Below, one piece after another: positions 1 through 11,478 of a stretch of 64,000 nt of DNA. The stretch is from Sedimentibacter sp. MB35-C1 (GTDB taxonomy: Bacteria; Bacillota; Clostridia; Tissierellales; Sedimentibacteraceae): assembly GCF_030913635.1 (NCBI RefSeq), contig NZ_CP133188.1:1-64000 (forward strand), written 5' to 3'. Under the pieces are notes generated by a model, which saw only the letters and a list, made by a program, of their open reading frames with translations, ran no database searches and was not told the origin of the DNA. The position numbers and the translations under genes were made by a program. Within the stretch, counting starts at the first letter, position 1. Every line of letters begins with the position of its first letter.

Positions 1-2907
1 GTCCTGCTTTCATTATAGCGGTTGTTCTGTCTTCACCCCTGTTTCTTCGGTTATTTATATAGTCTACAAGAACTATGGCATTGTTAACTACTATACCTAC
101 AAGAATAATCAACCCGATTATTCCTATTACATTCAGAGGAAGACACTTGCTAAAAACAGCCCTACTCTAAATCCTCCAGACAATGCAAGTGGAACCGAAA
201 ACATTATGGACAATGGCTGAAGGAGCGATTCAAACTGCGCTGCGATAATCATGTACACAAGAATGATTGCAACAAGCATAACCATTGTAAATCTGTAAAT
301 GTCTCTTCCATCTGCTCCGTCTCTCCTCCGAAAGTATAGCTGTATCCGTTTGGCATTTCATACTTGCTGAGCAAGCTTTCTATTTCTGTTGAAACAGACT
401 GAGTATCTCTTCCCAAAACACTTCCGCTTACTGTCAGAACTCTTGTCTGATTTTCTCTCATAATGCTGATAGGACCTTTTTCAATGCTGATTTCTGCTGC
501 TATTTCCGAAAGCTTGGTGACACACTTCCTCCCTGCGGTGTTTGTATTGGAAGCATCTCAAGCAAAGAAATGCTTTTGTCCGTATATATTATCTCCCTTT
601 AATATAACGTCAGCTCGTCACCGTCAACTTTAAACTTCGTAACGGTTGACCCTGATAAAACATTATTTACTTCCAGAACCTATCTGTGCTGTAGTCAGTC
701 CATACTGAGAAGCTATGCCCCTGTCGGCTTTTATCTGAACCCTGCAGTATTCCATCATCATAACTTGTAGTTACTTCTCTTGTTCCTTCAGCACTTTCGA
801 TTATTTCCTTGAAATCATCTCCAATAATATCCATAAGAGGCTACATCTGTTCGCCGTCTCCCTTGATGCTGATACTTATGGAACCAGCACTCATCCCCAT
901 CATCATCATTGATGCTTCCAGAAACGCACTTATCTCGGCTCCGGGGACATGCCCAACCATTTTCGAATCTCACTCGCTTATATCTCTTTTGCACTTTCTG
1001 TCTCTCTCCCATTCCAGCTCGCTCAGAATAACAGTCATAGAACCGGTACCTGAACTTACCTCCCATACTCGCATTATGCCGGAGCTGCCCGCCTGAGTAA
1101 ATATCGAAACAACTTCCGGTATTTCCTGTATTGATGACTGGATTTCCTTTAGAATCCTCATCAATCTGTTCATCTCCAGATCCTGCTGGAAGAGCTAACA
1201 CCTAACATTTATTATCCCCTCGTCTGTGGCAGGAAAAAATTCCGCTCCCACCGATGAAAGCTTATGTAATGCTGGCAACAAACAACCCTATACTCGCCGC
1301 TATTGTAACTAAAGCGATGCGCCAACTCCAGCTTAAAACAGTTTTTGTACAGCACAACCAGCGGTCCATGCTTTTTTCCTGGAGTTTCTTCAGATTCAAA
1401 GGTTTCTAGCTGTAACGAGTTTGGATGACAACATAGGAACCAGTGTAAAGTGCAATGACCAATGAACTCATAAAGAGCTATTACTATGGCAAGAGCAAAG
1501 TCACTTGAATATGGTTGCAGCCAACCCTCCCGTAAATACAATCGGCAGGAAAACTGCTACAGTGGTGAGTGAAGAAGCTGTTACTGCCATTGAAACCTCA
1601 TTTGCACCGTTTATAGACGCCGTTGTTCTGTCCCATCGCCACCCAGGCTTCTGTTTCTATATATATTCTCAAGAACAACAATAGAGTTATCTACCGAAAG
1701 CATACCTATTCCGAGAGCAATCCCACCTATGGTCATCATATTGAGTGTTATCTTTTTATGTAAAGAATAAAATAACAAATGTAATGATTACGGAAATAGG
1801 TATAAGAAAGCGCAATTACAAGTGTCGGTTTTAAAGCTTCTTAAAAATATCATAAGTACGATTTTATAAAACTCCACCTAAAATCGCTGTTCTTATCATA
1901 TTTTTAATTGCAAAATTTATATAATCTGCCTGATAAAAAAGAGATATCATATTTAAAATCCGGATATTCTTTTTTTTATTTTTTCCAATTCTTTGTTTAC
2001 TTTTTTGAAACATTAACTGTATTTCAATCTGACTGCTTCATATTGGAAATCTGAACTACTTCTTTGCCGTCCATCTTCGAATTTATAGTAGATTGATCCT
2101 TATCAGCCATTTTAACATCGGCAATATCCTGAAGCCTTACTGTTCCCCCTGTAGTAAGAGGAATTGTCAGATTTCTTTATGTCTTCTATTGATTTAAACT
2201 CCCCTATTGTTCTGACTGTAAGTTCATTACTTCCTTTTTTGACACTGCCTCCCGGCAGAATTGATATTTGCCTGCCTGAATCACTTGTGTCACGTAGGCC
2301 TGACTAAGATTGAAGCCCTTTAGCGCCTCTTCTTTAAGCATTACCTCAATCCTGCTTTTTCAAGACCGCCGGAAACAGAAGCTGAAGCCGTTCCTTCAAT
2401 TCTTTCAAAGGCGCGGAGCTATAATATGTGTCTCAGCCATTTTTTGAGGCATTATACAGATCTCCGCCGCTTGAAACAGCCATCTGAATAATTGGCATTG
2501 CACTTGGGTCCGAAGTTTCGCTACTATGGGTGATGTTATACCGTCCACGGCAGGAATCGGCTTCAATCAAATCCAATGTTTTTCTCTAAGCTGAAGCATT
2601 GCATTATCCATATCCGTTCCAAATGCAAAATTGGATCAATACCAACGAGCTTCCTTCATTTGAATATGATATCATACCTTCAATATTTTCAACAGTAGCC
2701 ACACTCTGTTCCACCGGCTTCGTAATTAAATTCTCAATTTCCTCCGGTCCTGCGCCGGAATATCCTGTTTGAACCATAACATACGGCAGTTCCATCTGCG
2801 GAAGCAAATCTATCTGCAATTTACTTAATGACACCACTCCCAAAACAATGACAATTAATATCATCATTGTAATTGTAACGGGTTTTAACCGAAAATCTTG
2901 AAAGCAT
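1..2907 (-). pseudogene. RND (HAE1/AcrB-type) efflux transporter, multiply frameshifted, runs off left edge
   Basis: Pieces of one RND permease lie in order on the minus strand but in changing frames. The N-terminus reads MLSRFSVK, then a first membrane segment and the family-typical IDLLPQMELPYVMV and GYSGAGPEEIE (2604-2867). A TM4-like stretch [22 protein letters not shown] lies near 1640-1740 (split here as [10 protein letters not shown] and [12 protein letters not shown]). A C-terminal-half segment with GIVVNNAIVLVDYINNRR lies at about 1-140. The start is ATG 2907 behind AGGGGTG, two bases after the stop of the fusion-protein gene, so the two are translationally coupled. The frame breaks roughly every 100-300 bases; the first is an extra A near 2890. 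Intact, it would be an inner-membrane proton-driven exporter. Real decay and poor sequence both fit; sequence error is more likely given the breaks in proS nearby. Confidence 0.8.
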
Positions 2908-2909
2908 TA

Positions 2910-4017
2910 CTATTCACCCCTTACAACCTTTATATTGCTGCCGTCGCTTACATAATCCTGGCCCTTTACGATTACTTGATCTCCTTCATTTAAACCGGAT
3001 ATAATCTCTGTATAAACTCCAGTGTCAAGTCCGGTTGTAACTTCTCTCTCAACCGCAGCTTCATCTTCAGCTACAAACACGTATTTTTGTCTCCATTTTC
3101 CTTTACAGCTTCCGTCTTAACTGCAAGTGCGTTTTCTATTCTGTCTGTGTCTAAGTAGACGCTTTGGCAAACATCCCTGGCTTAATCATACCGTTATTGT
3201 CAAGAATTATATCAACATTATACAAGTTTGTCATTAAATCAGCAGATGAACTTACACTGTTTATGACGGATTCCTGTTTAAACTCGGCAGCTTTTATTTC
3301 CACAGTTGCTGCATCACCTTTTTTTATCTTGTTTATCATATTGCCCGGAACACCAAACTCAATTGTTATGCTGTCGGAATCAACAATTGTTATAGGTGGA
3401 TTGGCTGATGTTACATATTCGCCTTCTACAATGCTAATATTAGAAATAACTCCTGAAATCGGAGCTTTTACTTCCGCATTTTCAAGCATGGATGCTGCAT
3501 TTTCATATGCTACTCTTGCCTGCTCCGCTCCCATCCTCGCCGCTTCCAGCGATTCGTCCGATGCCGCCAGCTTTGCCTGTTCATACTGTGTCTCGGTTAC
3601 TGCGCCTTCTTCGTACAGCTTCTTCATCTTCTCAAAGGAATCCTTTGCCGTCTGAATTTGAGCGGCGCTTACATCATACCCCGCCTTTGCGGCTTCATAT
3701 GCGGTATATGCCTGATTTACCTGCTTGTTAATATCATCTTTATCCATAACGAATAGAACCTGATTCTTTTGAACTTTGTCTCCTACGCTGACATTTATTT
3801 TTTCAACTTTTCCCGCTGTAAGAGGAACTACGTAGACATCTTTGTCCGCATATGCTTTAGCTGTCATGATATTTTCTATGTATAGTTCCATCGGCTTTAA
3901 TGTTTCAACTTCTACTGCCGTATAAGATACTTCTTCCGTTGCAGACTCGCTGCCTGTGCCGCTGCATCCTGCTAAAACGAATGCAGTAATTAATAATAAT
4001 GTCAATAATTTCTTCAA
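2910..4017 (-). CDS. RND efflux membrane-fusion (HlyD/MFP) lipoprotein, two frameshifts
   Basis: This is the periplasmic-adaptor-type partner of the RND pump. It begins with a lipoprotein signal (MKKLLTLLL...LAGCSG), then a biotinyl-lipoyl-like part (VSVGDKVQKNQVLFVMDKDD), a coiled-coil hairpin of about 80 residues, and the second lipoyl/beta-barrel half (VKAPISGVISNISIVEGEYV). I choose TTG 4017 because GGGAGG sits six bases upstream; the longer reading from 4032 would start inside the ribosome site. The frame breaks near 3158 and 3092, after which the C-terminus (VFVAEDEAAVEREV...GLNEGDQVIVKGQDYV) continues to TAG at 2910-2912. In a Gram-positive, the adaptor is anchored to the outer face of the membrane. 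Substrate unknown. Confidence 0.85.
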
Positions 4018-4036
4018 GTTTTCCTCCCTCAATTTC

Positions 4037-4050
4037 CGACCGACCGGTCA
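4037..4050. promoter_or_regulatory. candidate TetR-type operator
   Basis: The 14-base imperfect palindrome CGACCGACCGGTCA has half-sites GACCG and CGGTC two bases apart. It lies between the -10 box and the start of the fusion-protein gene. Operators of this shape are common for TetR-family repressors of efflux pumps. No TetR gene is in the window, so the regulator is unknown. Confidence 0.45.
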
Positions 4051-4061
4051 GTTCTATAAAA

Positions 4062-4090
4062 ATTATAGCACTGCTTTATTATAAAGTCAA
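4062..4090 (-). promoter_or_regulatory. promoter of the efflux operon
   Basis: On the minus strand TTGACT is followed after 17 bases by a perfect TATAAT. It is placed 45 bases upstream of the TTG start of the fusion-protein gene and directly upstream of the GACCG/CGGTC palindrome. Confidence 0.75.
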
Positions 4091-4149
4091 TTAATTATAT
4101 TTCTCTTAAATTATAATTATGTTTTGATTAAATAAGGTCATAATCATGT

Positions 4150-4204
4150 AAAAAATAAGAGATTTTAGACTAAGCCATTAAATTGACTAACCCACAATCT
4201 CTTA
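4150..4204 (-). terminator. intrinsic terminator
   Basis: On the minus strand TAAGAGATT pairs with AATCTCTTA and is followed by TTTTTT. It closes the 5.9-4.2 kb transcription unit before the efflux promoter. Confidence 0.7.
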
Positions 4205-4239
4205 ATTTATTTATTGCATTGAACAATGTATCTTTAGCG

Positions 4240-5287
4240 TTAATCGGTAACTTTTCTTCTTCTGCTGCCGGAATGTGTTGGTGCCTTTGTATGGCTTGAA
4301 ACAATTGCTTCTTCCATTGACTCTAAAGTGTTAATATCTTCCGGTGTAAGTTTTTCGTACATGCTTTGTCTGTAGGCTTTAACTTCATCAGCTTTTTTTA
4401 CTTTTCTATTAGCCGGACTAACATCAAGCCAAGAAATTTTTTATTTTTGTGATATAAGTCAAAATCTACCAGCCTTTTGCCATCAATTGTATATTCCAAT
4501 GCCGCCAAAATTCGTTTAACCTCCTGGGGCGTAAAAAATGTAAATAATCTAACCTGGTAGGTCATCACTGAATATAGAAGCACTGCATAATCCTTAGTCC
4601 AGCTTTCTCCTAAAACCATTCCCATTTCCAGCTTTGACAGTATGAACATAAGCCTGTCATAGTGCTTCTGATACTCGCCCATAGAATCATATATGTTAAT
4701 TCTAAGCTCATACCACTGGCTGTCTTTTAAGCTTTGGGTCATAAGTCTCAATCCCTCTAATCGCAATTTTCCACGAACCTCTATGGATGGGCGTGGGACT
4801 AATATCTTTGTATCCAAAATATCTGATGAAACCAATGGACCGTTAATTGACTTTTTGGTAAAGGCCAGAATAGTATCATCCTTTTCTCCCATTCCAATGC
4901 CCTCTATCCAATCAACTTCTTTTGCCGTCAAATAGATCCTTAACCCTATCTATTAGCTTGCTTTCATCACCTGCTATACGCATAATCATTGATGTTGGAC
5001 CCATGTCAATTTTGCAAAAGATTATATCCGCGACTATTAATAATTGTAGATAGTATCACTGAAGCAACATCATTAATGAGCACAATTTTTCTTGCATCCT
5101 CTATGTAGGTCTTTTCATAATTAATGCCTGTTATAAAACAAAGAGTGCTATTCTCTGATGCCCTGCCCATGCCCTGCTGGAAGCCTATAACTTCTCCATT
5201 AAGGCTTTTCTCTAAAAACTTTGTGGTTCCTTCAATATCTTCAGTTCTAATAAATAAATATCGTGGTCCCATCCTAAATAACAGCAT
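4240..5287 (-). pseudogene. unknown protein (about 350 aa), frameshifted
   Basis: I do not recognise this family. Three reading-frame pieces join into one protein from ATG 5287 (AAAGGGGG upstream) to TAA at 4240-4242. Joins are near 5040, near 4920 (an extra A in AAAA restores DLFDGKEVDWIEGIG) and near 4405 (a missing A restores LIEKVKKADEVKAYR). The product has no signal peptide or membrane segment, a hydrophobic N-terminal part, a central alpha-rich part (YDSMGEYQKHYDRLMFILSK) and a basic tail (SGSRRRKVTD). It starts 20 bases after the metallophosphoesterase gene, so the two are probably co-transcribed. All breaks fall at short A/T runs. Confidence 0.55.
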
Positions 5288-5306
5288 AGTACATGCCCCC
5301 TTTCAC

Positions 5307-5935
5307 TTATAAGCCGATTCTTTTTAATACAACGCCTCTTGACTCATTTGTCCCCACAGGATACTCTAAATGGAATACATTTTTATTTGATAAATCAATT
5401 ATATTTATATTCAACACCCCATTTAAACAGACCGTTTTATTTTTCTTGTAATGTCCGGGTTCAATAGTATGTCCATAAAGATTAAAATCTGCCTCATAAA
5501 AATATTCCTTGTAGTAGTGTCCCACTGTAATTTTACAATCCTCTATTGTCAGCAAACCATCCTCAAGAATTGTTCCTCTCTTAGTCAGTTGGCTTACAGT
5601 TTCATAATCATCGTGGTTACCCAACACATAGTAGATTTTTTGAAAATTCATTCTTCTCTAAACCTTCTATGAGCTTTGTAACACCTCTAGAGTAGCAATC
5701 AATTTTATTTTTATAAATTCCCAACTTAATATTATCCGCCATATCTCCTGTATGTATAACGTATTGAGGCTTTATGATATTAATTATTCTAAAAATATAA
5801 TCGTAGATATCTACAGGAGTATCACTTATATGAAGCAGTATAGGCCCTTTTAATTCTTTTTAAAATCTCCTCGGATATATAAGGAAAATTAAACAGTGAT
5901 AGAAATTCTCTGTATATATCCTTTAAGCTTTTCAT
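5307..5935 (-). pseudogene. metallophosphoesterase (YfcE/calcineurin-like), two frameshifts
   Basis: After joining frames, the motifs of a calcineurin-like phosphoesterase are in order: LLHISDTP, HTGDMADN, VLGNHDD, VGHYYKE and LYGHT. The N-terminal piece starts at ATG 5935 behind GGGAGG. An extra A near 5860 (AAAAGGG) and another indel near 5653 break the frame. The usual first motif is DxH; here it reads DTP, which may matter for metal binding or reflect sequence error. Length restored is about 208 aa, normal for small cytosolic phosphoesterases. Substrate cannot be told. Confidence 0.7.
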
Positions 5936-6053
5936 TATAGTTATCTACCTCCCAAGTTAAAATACAGAAAAATATAACTTTGTCTCAGTATTAGTTAAAT
6001 CACATTTTTTTCATTATATCATAATATTTACTTTTTAAATATTAAAATCAAAT

Positions 6054-6103
6054 AAAAAAACAGATCTTTGCGACCGTTCTTTAAGTCGTTATGATCTGTT
6101 TTT
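6054..6103 (-). terminator. terminator of proS
   Basis: AAAAACAGATC and GATCTGTTTTT form a long stem with an inner GCGAC/GTCGT-like stem, 60 bases after the proS stop; on the minus strand it ends in a T run. Confidence 0.7.
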
Positions 6104-6164
6104 ATATGTTCTTTTGCTACATCCCTATTAGTGGCTAGTTGGCCTGTATTGCCGGATTTCTATT

Positions 6165-7692
<1,528 letters not shown>

Positions 7693-7730
7693 CTACTCAG
7701 TTATCCATAATAAAAATGGATTTAGGGTAT

Positions 7731-7945
7731 AAAAATTAACCGCCTCTAAATCAAGAGGCGGATTTCCGCGGTACCACTCTAATTGCTGCAATTATTTGCA
7801 GCATCTCATTCAAATAAGGGGATTTCCCTTTGGGTTGTTACTCCCAAATACTCCGAGACGGGTTCGATATACAGAGGGCCAAAAACCTTTCACCAATCAG
7901 TTTTCTCTCTATTGCCATGTAAGTTCTACTGCTTCTCTTCATCGT
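7731..7945 (-). ncRNA. T-box riboswitch leader of proS (tRNA-Pro sensing)
   Basis: On the minus strand the conserved T-box AGAGTGGTACCGCGG lies at 7766-7780. It is followed by a terminator stem CCGCCTCT/AGAGGCGG (7740-7761) and a T run. Upstream is a Stem I-like region; CGAACCCGTCT near 7856-7866 contains a CCC/CCG proline codon that could be the specifier. The family reads uncharged tRNA and prevents termination when proline charging is low, which suits the gene downstream. The exact specifier is inferred. Confidence 0.92.
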
Positions 7946-7964
7946 AAATATTTATTTATAACTC

Positions 7965-7993
7965 ATATTATAGAAAAAGTTTAGTTTTGTCAA
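7965..7993 (-). promoter_or_regulatory. promoter of the T-box/proS transcript
   Basis: On the minus strand TTGACA is followed after 17 bases by TAATAT, about 20 bases upstream of the T-box Stem I. Confidence 0.65.
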
Positions 7994-8045
7994 TCATTTT
8001 TGATATTTTTCTTATATTTATATGGGTATAATATTTTTTAGGTGC

Positions 8046-8074
8046 TTGAAAATGTTTCCAACTATTATTATAAT
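8046..8074 (+). promoter_or_regulatory. promoter of the 5'-nucleotidase gene
   Basis: TTGAAA, 17 bases, TATAAT, 43 bases upstream of the ATG; it diverges from the proS promoter. The 505-base stretch between the two genes holds the T-box and these two promoters and nothing else I can identify. Confidence 0.7.
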
Positions 8075-8116
8075 AAGTAAAAGCATAACAATAATATAAT
8101 TAGGAGGAAAGTAAGT

Positions 8117-9891
8117 ATGAAAAAAAGAGTAACAAGTTTAGTCTTAGTAGCATTATTAATACTAAGCAGCTTCAGCTTTGCATTTGCAGACGAAACAGGA
8201 ATTACTGCTATTACTATTATCCACACTAATGACATTCACGGAAGGATTGAAGAAGACAGTTATAATAATGTAATGGGCCTTGCTAAAATAGCTGCATTGA
8301 TTAAAGAGGCCAAAGAAGCAAATCCTAACACTCTTGTGCTAGATGCCGGTGATGTTCTCCACGGAATGCCCATAGTTAATATAAGCAAGGGTGAAAATGC
8401 CTTAAATGTTTTAGAAGCCGCAGGGTATGATTATATGACTATCGGCAATCACGATTTTAACTATGGAAAAGAAAGATTGTTTGAACTTAGAGATATGTCC
8501 GGAATCGGCATGCTGTGTGCCAATGTTTTAGATGAAGAAGGAAAACCAGTTTTCACTCCATACACCATTGAAGAAATGGACGGAGTAAAAATAGGAATAT
8601 TTGGATTAGCCACTCCGGAAACCATGTATAAAACCAGCCCGTTAAACGTTGAGGGTTTGACATTTGCTGATCCAGTTGAAATTTCAAAAGAAATGGTTGA
8701 AGAATTAAAGGATCAGACTGATGTAATAATAGCTCTTGCACACATAGGTCTTGATGAAAGTTCTGTTATTACTTCCAAGGCAATAGCCCAAGAAGTAGAT
8801 GGAATTGATGTAATAATAGACGGACACAGCCACACTCTTTTAGAGGAAGGCATGATTGTAAACAATACACTGATTGCACAGTCCGGAAATTATGATAAGA
8901 ATCTTGGCTATGTTGATATAAGTGTTCAGGACGGCGAAGTTATAGAAAAAACAGCTCGCCTTGTTTCGGCTGAAGCTGCTGCAAACACTGAAGCTGATCC
9001 TGAGTTAGCAGCTATTATTGAAGAAATAAATTCCAAAAAATAAGGAAACATTTGATCAGGTTGTTGCAAAAACAGATGTATATCTTGACGGTATAAGAGA
9101 GCATGTAAGAGCTCAAGAGACAAACCTTGGTAATTTATCCGCTGATGCCGTAAGAGCAGAGTCCGGTGCAGATGTGGCATTCGTTAACGGCGGAGGAATA
9201 AGAGTAGACATTCAACCAGGCGACATTACCCTGGGAAGAATAGCAGAACTATTCCCGTTTGGAAATATAGTACAAATTAAGAAAATAACCGGTGAAGATT
9301 TATTGGCAATGCTGGAACATTCAGTAAGTGGTTATCCGTCTCCGCAGGGAGCATTCCTTCATGTCAGCGGATTGACGTTTGAGTTTGATCCCGAACAGCC
9401 TGCAAGGTCTGAGAGTTATAGATGTAAAAATCGGTGACAGCCCTCTTGATTTAACAGCAGAATATACTGTTGCTATAAATGATTTTATATCAGTGGGTGG
9501 AGACGGTTATGAAATGCTGTCAAAATATGACGTGGAAGCTGAATTTGGTACATATGAAGAAATTTTTGCAAATTATCTGAACACTAACGGAACTGCCGGA
9601 AGCGAAGTTTCAGGAAGAATAACTGTTAAAGAAACTGTTGCTGAAGAACCTGCTCCTGTTGAACCCGTTGAGCCCGAAGAACCGGAGTCCGTTCCCGAAC
9701 CGGAGCCTGCTCCCGTTGAAACAGTTCCGGAACCTGCAGCTGAAGTAACATACATAGTTGTTTCAGGAGACGTTTTATGGAAAATAGCCGAAAAATACGA
9801 CACTACATGGGAAATATTGACTGAATACAACAACTTAGCTAATCCTCACCTGATTTTCCCTGACCAGGCAATTAAGATTCCCGTAAAATAA
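8117..9891 (+). CDS. secreted 5'-nucleotidase/UshA-type phosphoesterase with C-terminal LysM, two frameshifts
   Basis: It probably releases phosphate from extracellular nucleotides at the cell wall. Order: signal peptide (MKKRVTSLVLVALL...FAFA), metallophosphatase domain with IIHTNDIHGR, VLDAGDVLHG, TIGNHDFNYG, LAHIG and DGHSHT, the 5_nucleotid_C substrate domain (AFVNGGGIRVDI, NDFISVGGDGYEML), a Pro/Glu-rich linker, and one LysM (TYIVVSGDVLWKIAEKYDTT) that would hold it on peptidoglycan. Extra A bases near 9035 (A6, A5 expected) and near 9408 (GCAAGG, GCAGG expected) break the frame; with both removed one protein of about 590 aa results. RBS GGAGGAAAG. Single gene between two terminators. 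Confidence 0.9.
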
Positions 9892-9910
9892 TTACCTGAC
9901 TAAATGTAAT

Positions 9911-9948
9911 AAAGGATTTGTGCAAGTGTGCACAAATCCTTTTGTTTA
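9911..9948. terminator. bidirectional terminator
   Basis: A 14-bp perfect stem (AAAGGATTTGTGCA) with an AGTG loop and T-rich flank separates the convergent nucleotidase and YkuE-like genes. Confidence 0.85.
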
Positions 9949-9956
9949 TTGATTAT

Positions 9957-10778
9957 TCAGCAAAATACAGACAGCTCCGGAGGAGCCATCAGCCTGAGAG
10001 GTAATTGTGATGTCCCAAGCCCTGTGTTCACATATACCATGGTCTGTCTGAAATTATTAAAAGTATATATTCCGCCCGTGTATTTTTTCGCCAGAAGCGG
10101 AAGCCATTTGATAAAGGGAAGATTAACCTGACACCCGTGGCTGTGCCCTGCTAAATACAAATCTATTTCATATTCCAGCAAATAATCAATCACATCCGGC
10201 TCGTGGCTCAGCACCACATTATAGCATTCCTCATCCAGCAGGCTTATGAGCATTTCTTTGTCAAATTTTCCGAATATTGAGTCGTCCATTCCTATAATAT
10301 TAACATTATACTCATCCAAAACAATTTTCTCATTTTTCAATATAACAAATCCGCTGTTCTCCATTATTTTTTTATATGCGTATTCTGCTCCTCCTCCATA
10401 ATCGTGATTGCCGTAAATAGCATACTTACCCATAGGAGCCTTGATCGACCCAAGTATTTTGCTTATTCCATCAATATTGTCCTTACCTTCGTAGCTGCTG
10501 TACTCATCTAATAAATCTCCGGTAAAAACTACTATGTCAGGATTTTCGCCATTTATTTTTTCTGCGACCTTCTTAATGTCTTTTTCATCAAAATATTCCG
10601 ATATATGCATATCGGAGAACTGAAGTATTTTTAAATCTTTATCGCTTGAACTGATACGACTGTCCTTTACATTTATATAGTGGACCATTAATAGGTTAGT
10701 CTCAACATATCGGGCGTATATATACACAACAAAAGCAATCAACAAAAGAGTACTTATAAATCTTAAAAATTTTTTCAC
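9957..10778 (-). CDS. membrane-anchored metallophosphoesterase (YkuE-like)
   Basis: An N-terminal hydrophobic segment (FISTLLLIAFVVYIYARY) anchors a calcineurin-like domain that would face outside. Metal-binding motifs are intact: LQFSDMHI, VFTGDLLDEY, YAIYGNHDYGG, VLSHEPD and LAGHSHGCQV. This is the layout of the YkuE/YaeI group, some of which act on lipid A precursors or phospholipids in other bacteria; the substrate here is unknown. At 273 aa it is full length, and it is the first undamaged gene of the left part. It has no co-directional neighbour within 100 bases. Confidence 0.88.
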   Translation of the reverse strand: MKKFLRFISTLLLIAFVVYIYARYVETNLLMVHYINVKDSRISSSDKDLKILQFSDMHISEYFDEKDIKKVAEKINGENPDIVVFTGDLLDEYSSYEGKDNIDGISKILGSIKAPMGKYAIYGNHDYGGGAEYAYKKIMENSGFVILKNEKIVLDEYNVNIIGMDDSIFGKFDKEMLISLLDEECYNVVLSHEPDVIDYLLEYEIDLYLAGHSHGCQVNLPFIKWLPLLAKKYTGGIYTFNNFRQTMVYVNTGLGTSQLPLRLMAPPELSVFC

Positions 10779-10918
10779 TGTAACACTCCATAAGAGATTT
10801 CAAGTTGAAGTATATCAAATTCGGCAAAAAAAATAAAGCGAAACTTAATTCATACAAAAAGTAATTTATGTATTGAATATAAGTTTACTTTATTTTTCGA
10901 GTTTCATCTTTTACACTA

Positions 10919-11176
10919 TTATACGATTTTTGTTTCCTCTTCATCACATATGAAAAATTCAACGTAATTAGTTAAAATATCAATATAATTAAATGACACC
11001 ACTCTTCTTAATCCTTTGTTATCAACGTGAACCGTAAATACTGAAGGATACGTGTCAGCGATTACCCCTTCACTAATATGCGACCTGGCTTTCCCTTTTC
11101 TTACTTTAAATTTAACTTTTTGGCCTACACATCCTTCTACCAATCCTTTTACCCTAGCTACAGAATTTGCCGTCAA
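10919..11176 (-). CDS. veg: Veg family protein
   Basis: An 85-aa cytosolic protein that matches Veg over its length: VGQKVKFKVRKGKARSHISEG, then DTYPSVFTVHVD and RRVVSFNYIDILTNYVEF. (First motif split: VGQKVKFKVRKG, KARSHISEG.) In Bacillus subtilis Veg promotes biofilm matrix expression; the mechanism is not settled. The start is TTG 11176 behind AGGTGA. In many Firmicutes veg sits directly upstream of ispE; here ispE is 1.7 kb away on the other strand with corA between, so a local inversion or insertion separates an otherwise common pair. Confidence 0.85.
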   Translation of the reverse strand: MTANSVARVKGLVEGCVGQKVKFKVRKGKARSHISEGVIADTYPSVFTVHVDNKGLRRVVSFNYIDILTNYVEFFICDEEETKIV

Positions 11177-11361
11177 AAAATCACCTTCTACACTATATTA
11201 AATGAAAATCAGGTAAAATTTATTCATTTATTAATATCTTTACCATAACAATGAAAAATATGTGCTTTTTCTTTAATTTACTTATTTTTAACTTGCAAAT
11301 AATAAGAAAATAGACTATTATAATTAAGGCAATTAAACATATAAAAAAGGAAGTGAATGTA

Positions 11362-11450
11362 ATGGACGAGGTCCCTACGGTCAAACAGATTGCACAAAAT
11401 AAACTTAATACTTCTCTATTACTGAACTTATCATCAATTTGGTAATAGAG
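11362..11450 (+). other. short leader ORF and hairpin upstream of corA
   Basis: ATG 11362 behind AGGAAGTG opens a 27-codon frame (MDEVPTVKQIAQNKL...SSIW, stop 11443-11445). Its end overlaps a 9-bp perfect inverted repeat CTCTATTAC (11414-11422) / GTAATAGAG (11442-11450) with a 19-base loop. A TATAAT box at 11319-11324 lies upstream, without a good -35. A leader peptide controlling the Mg transporter is possible. With one base shifted near 11412 the frame would instead read SITELIINLVIEEIYY to about 11465, so a damaged small gene is also possible in this error-prone part. Confidence 0.35.
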
Positions 11451-11478
11451 GAAATCTATTATTAAATTGAGGTGAACA

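Noticed and set aside
809-1541. Open frames on both strands in the RND region
   Set aside because: They match no family and overlap remnants of the RND permease; they are by-products of the broken frames.
7846-7870. tRNA-like GGTTCGA sequence
   Set aside because: It lies in the T-box leader; no acceptor stem or cloverleaf can be drawn around it.
9174-9891. Separate genes for the nucleotidase C-domain and LysM part
   Set aside because: No ribosome sites; removing single A bases joins all parts into one family-length protein.
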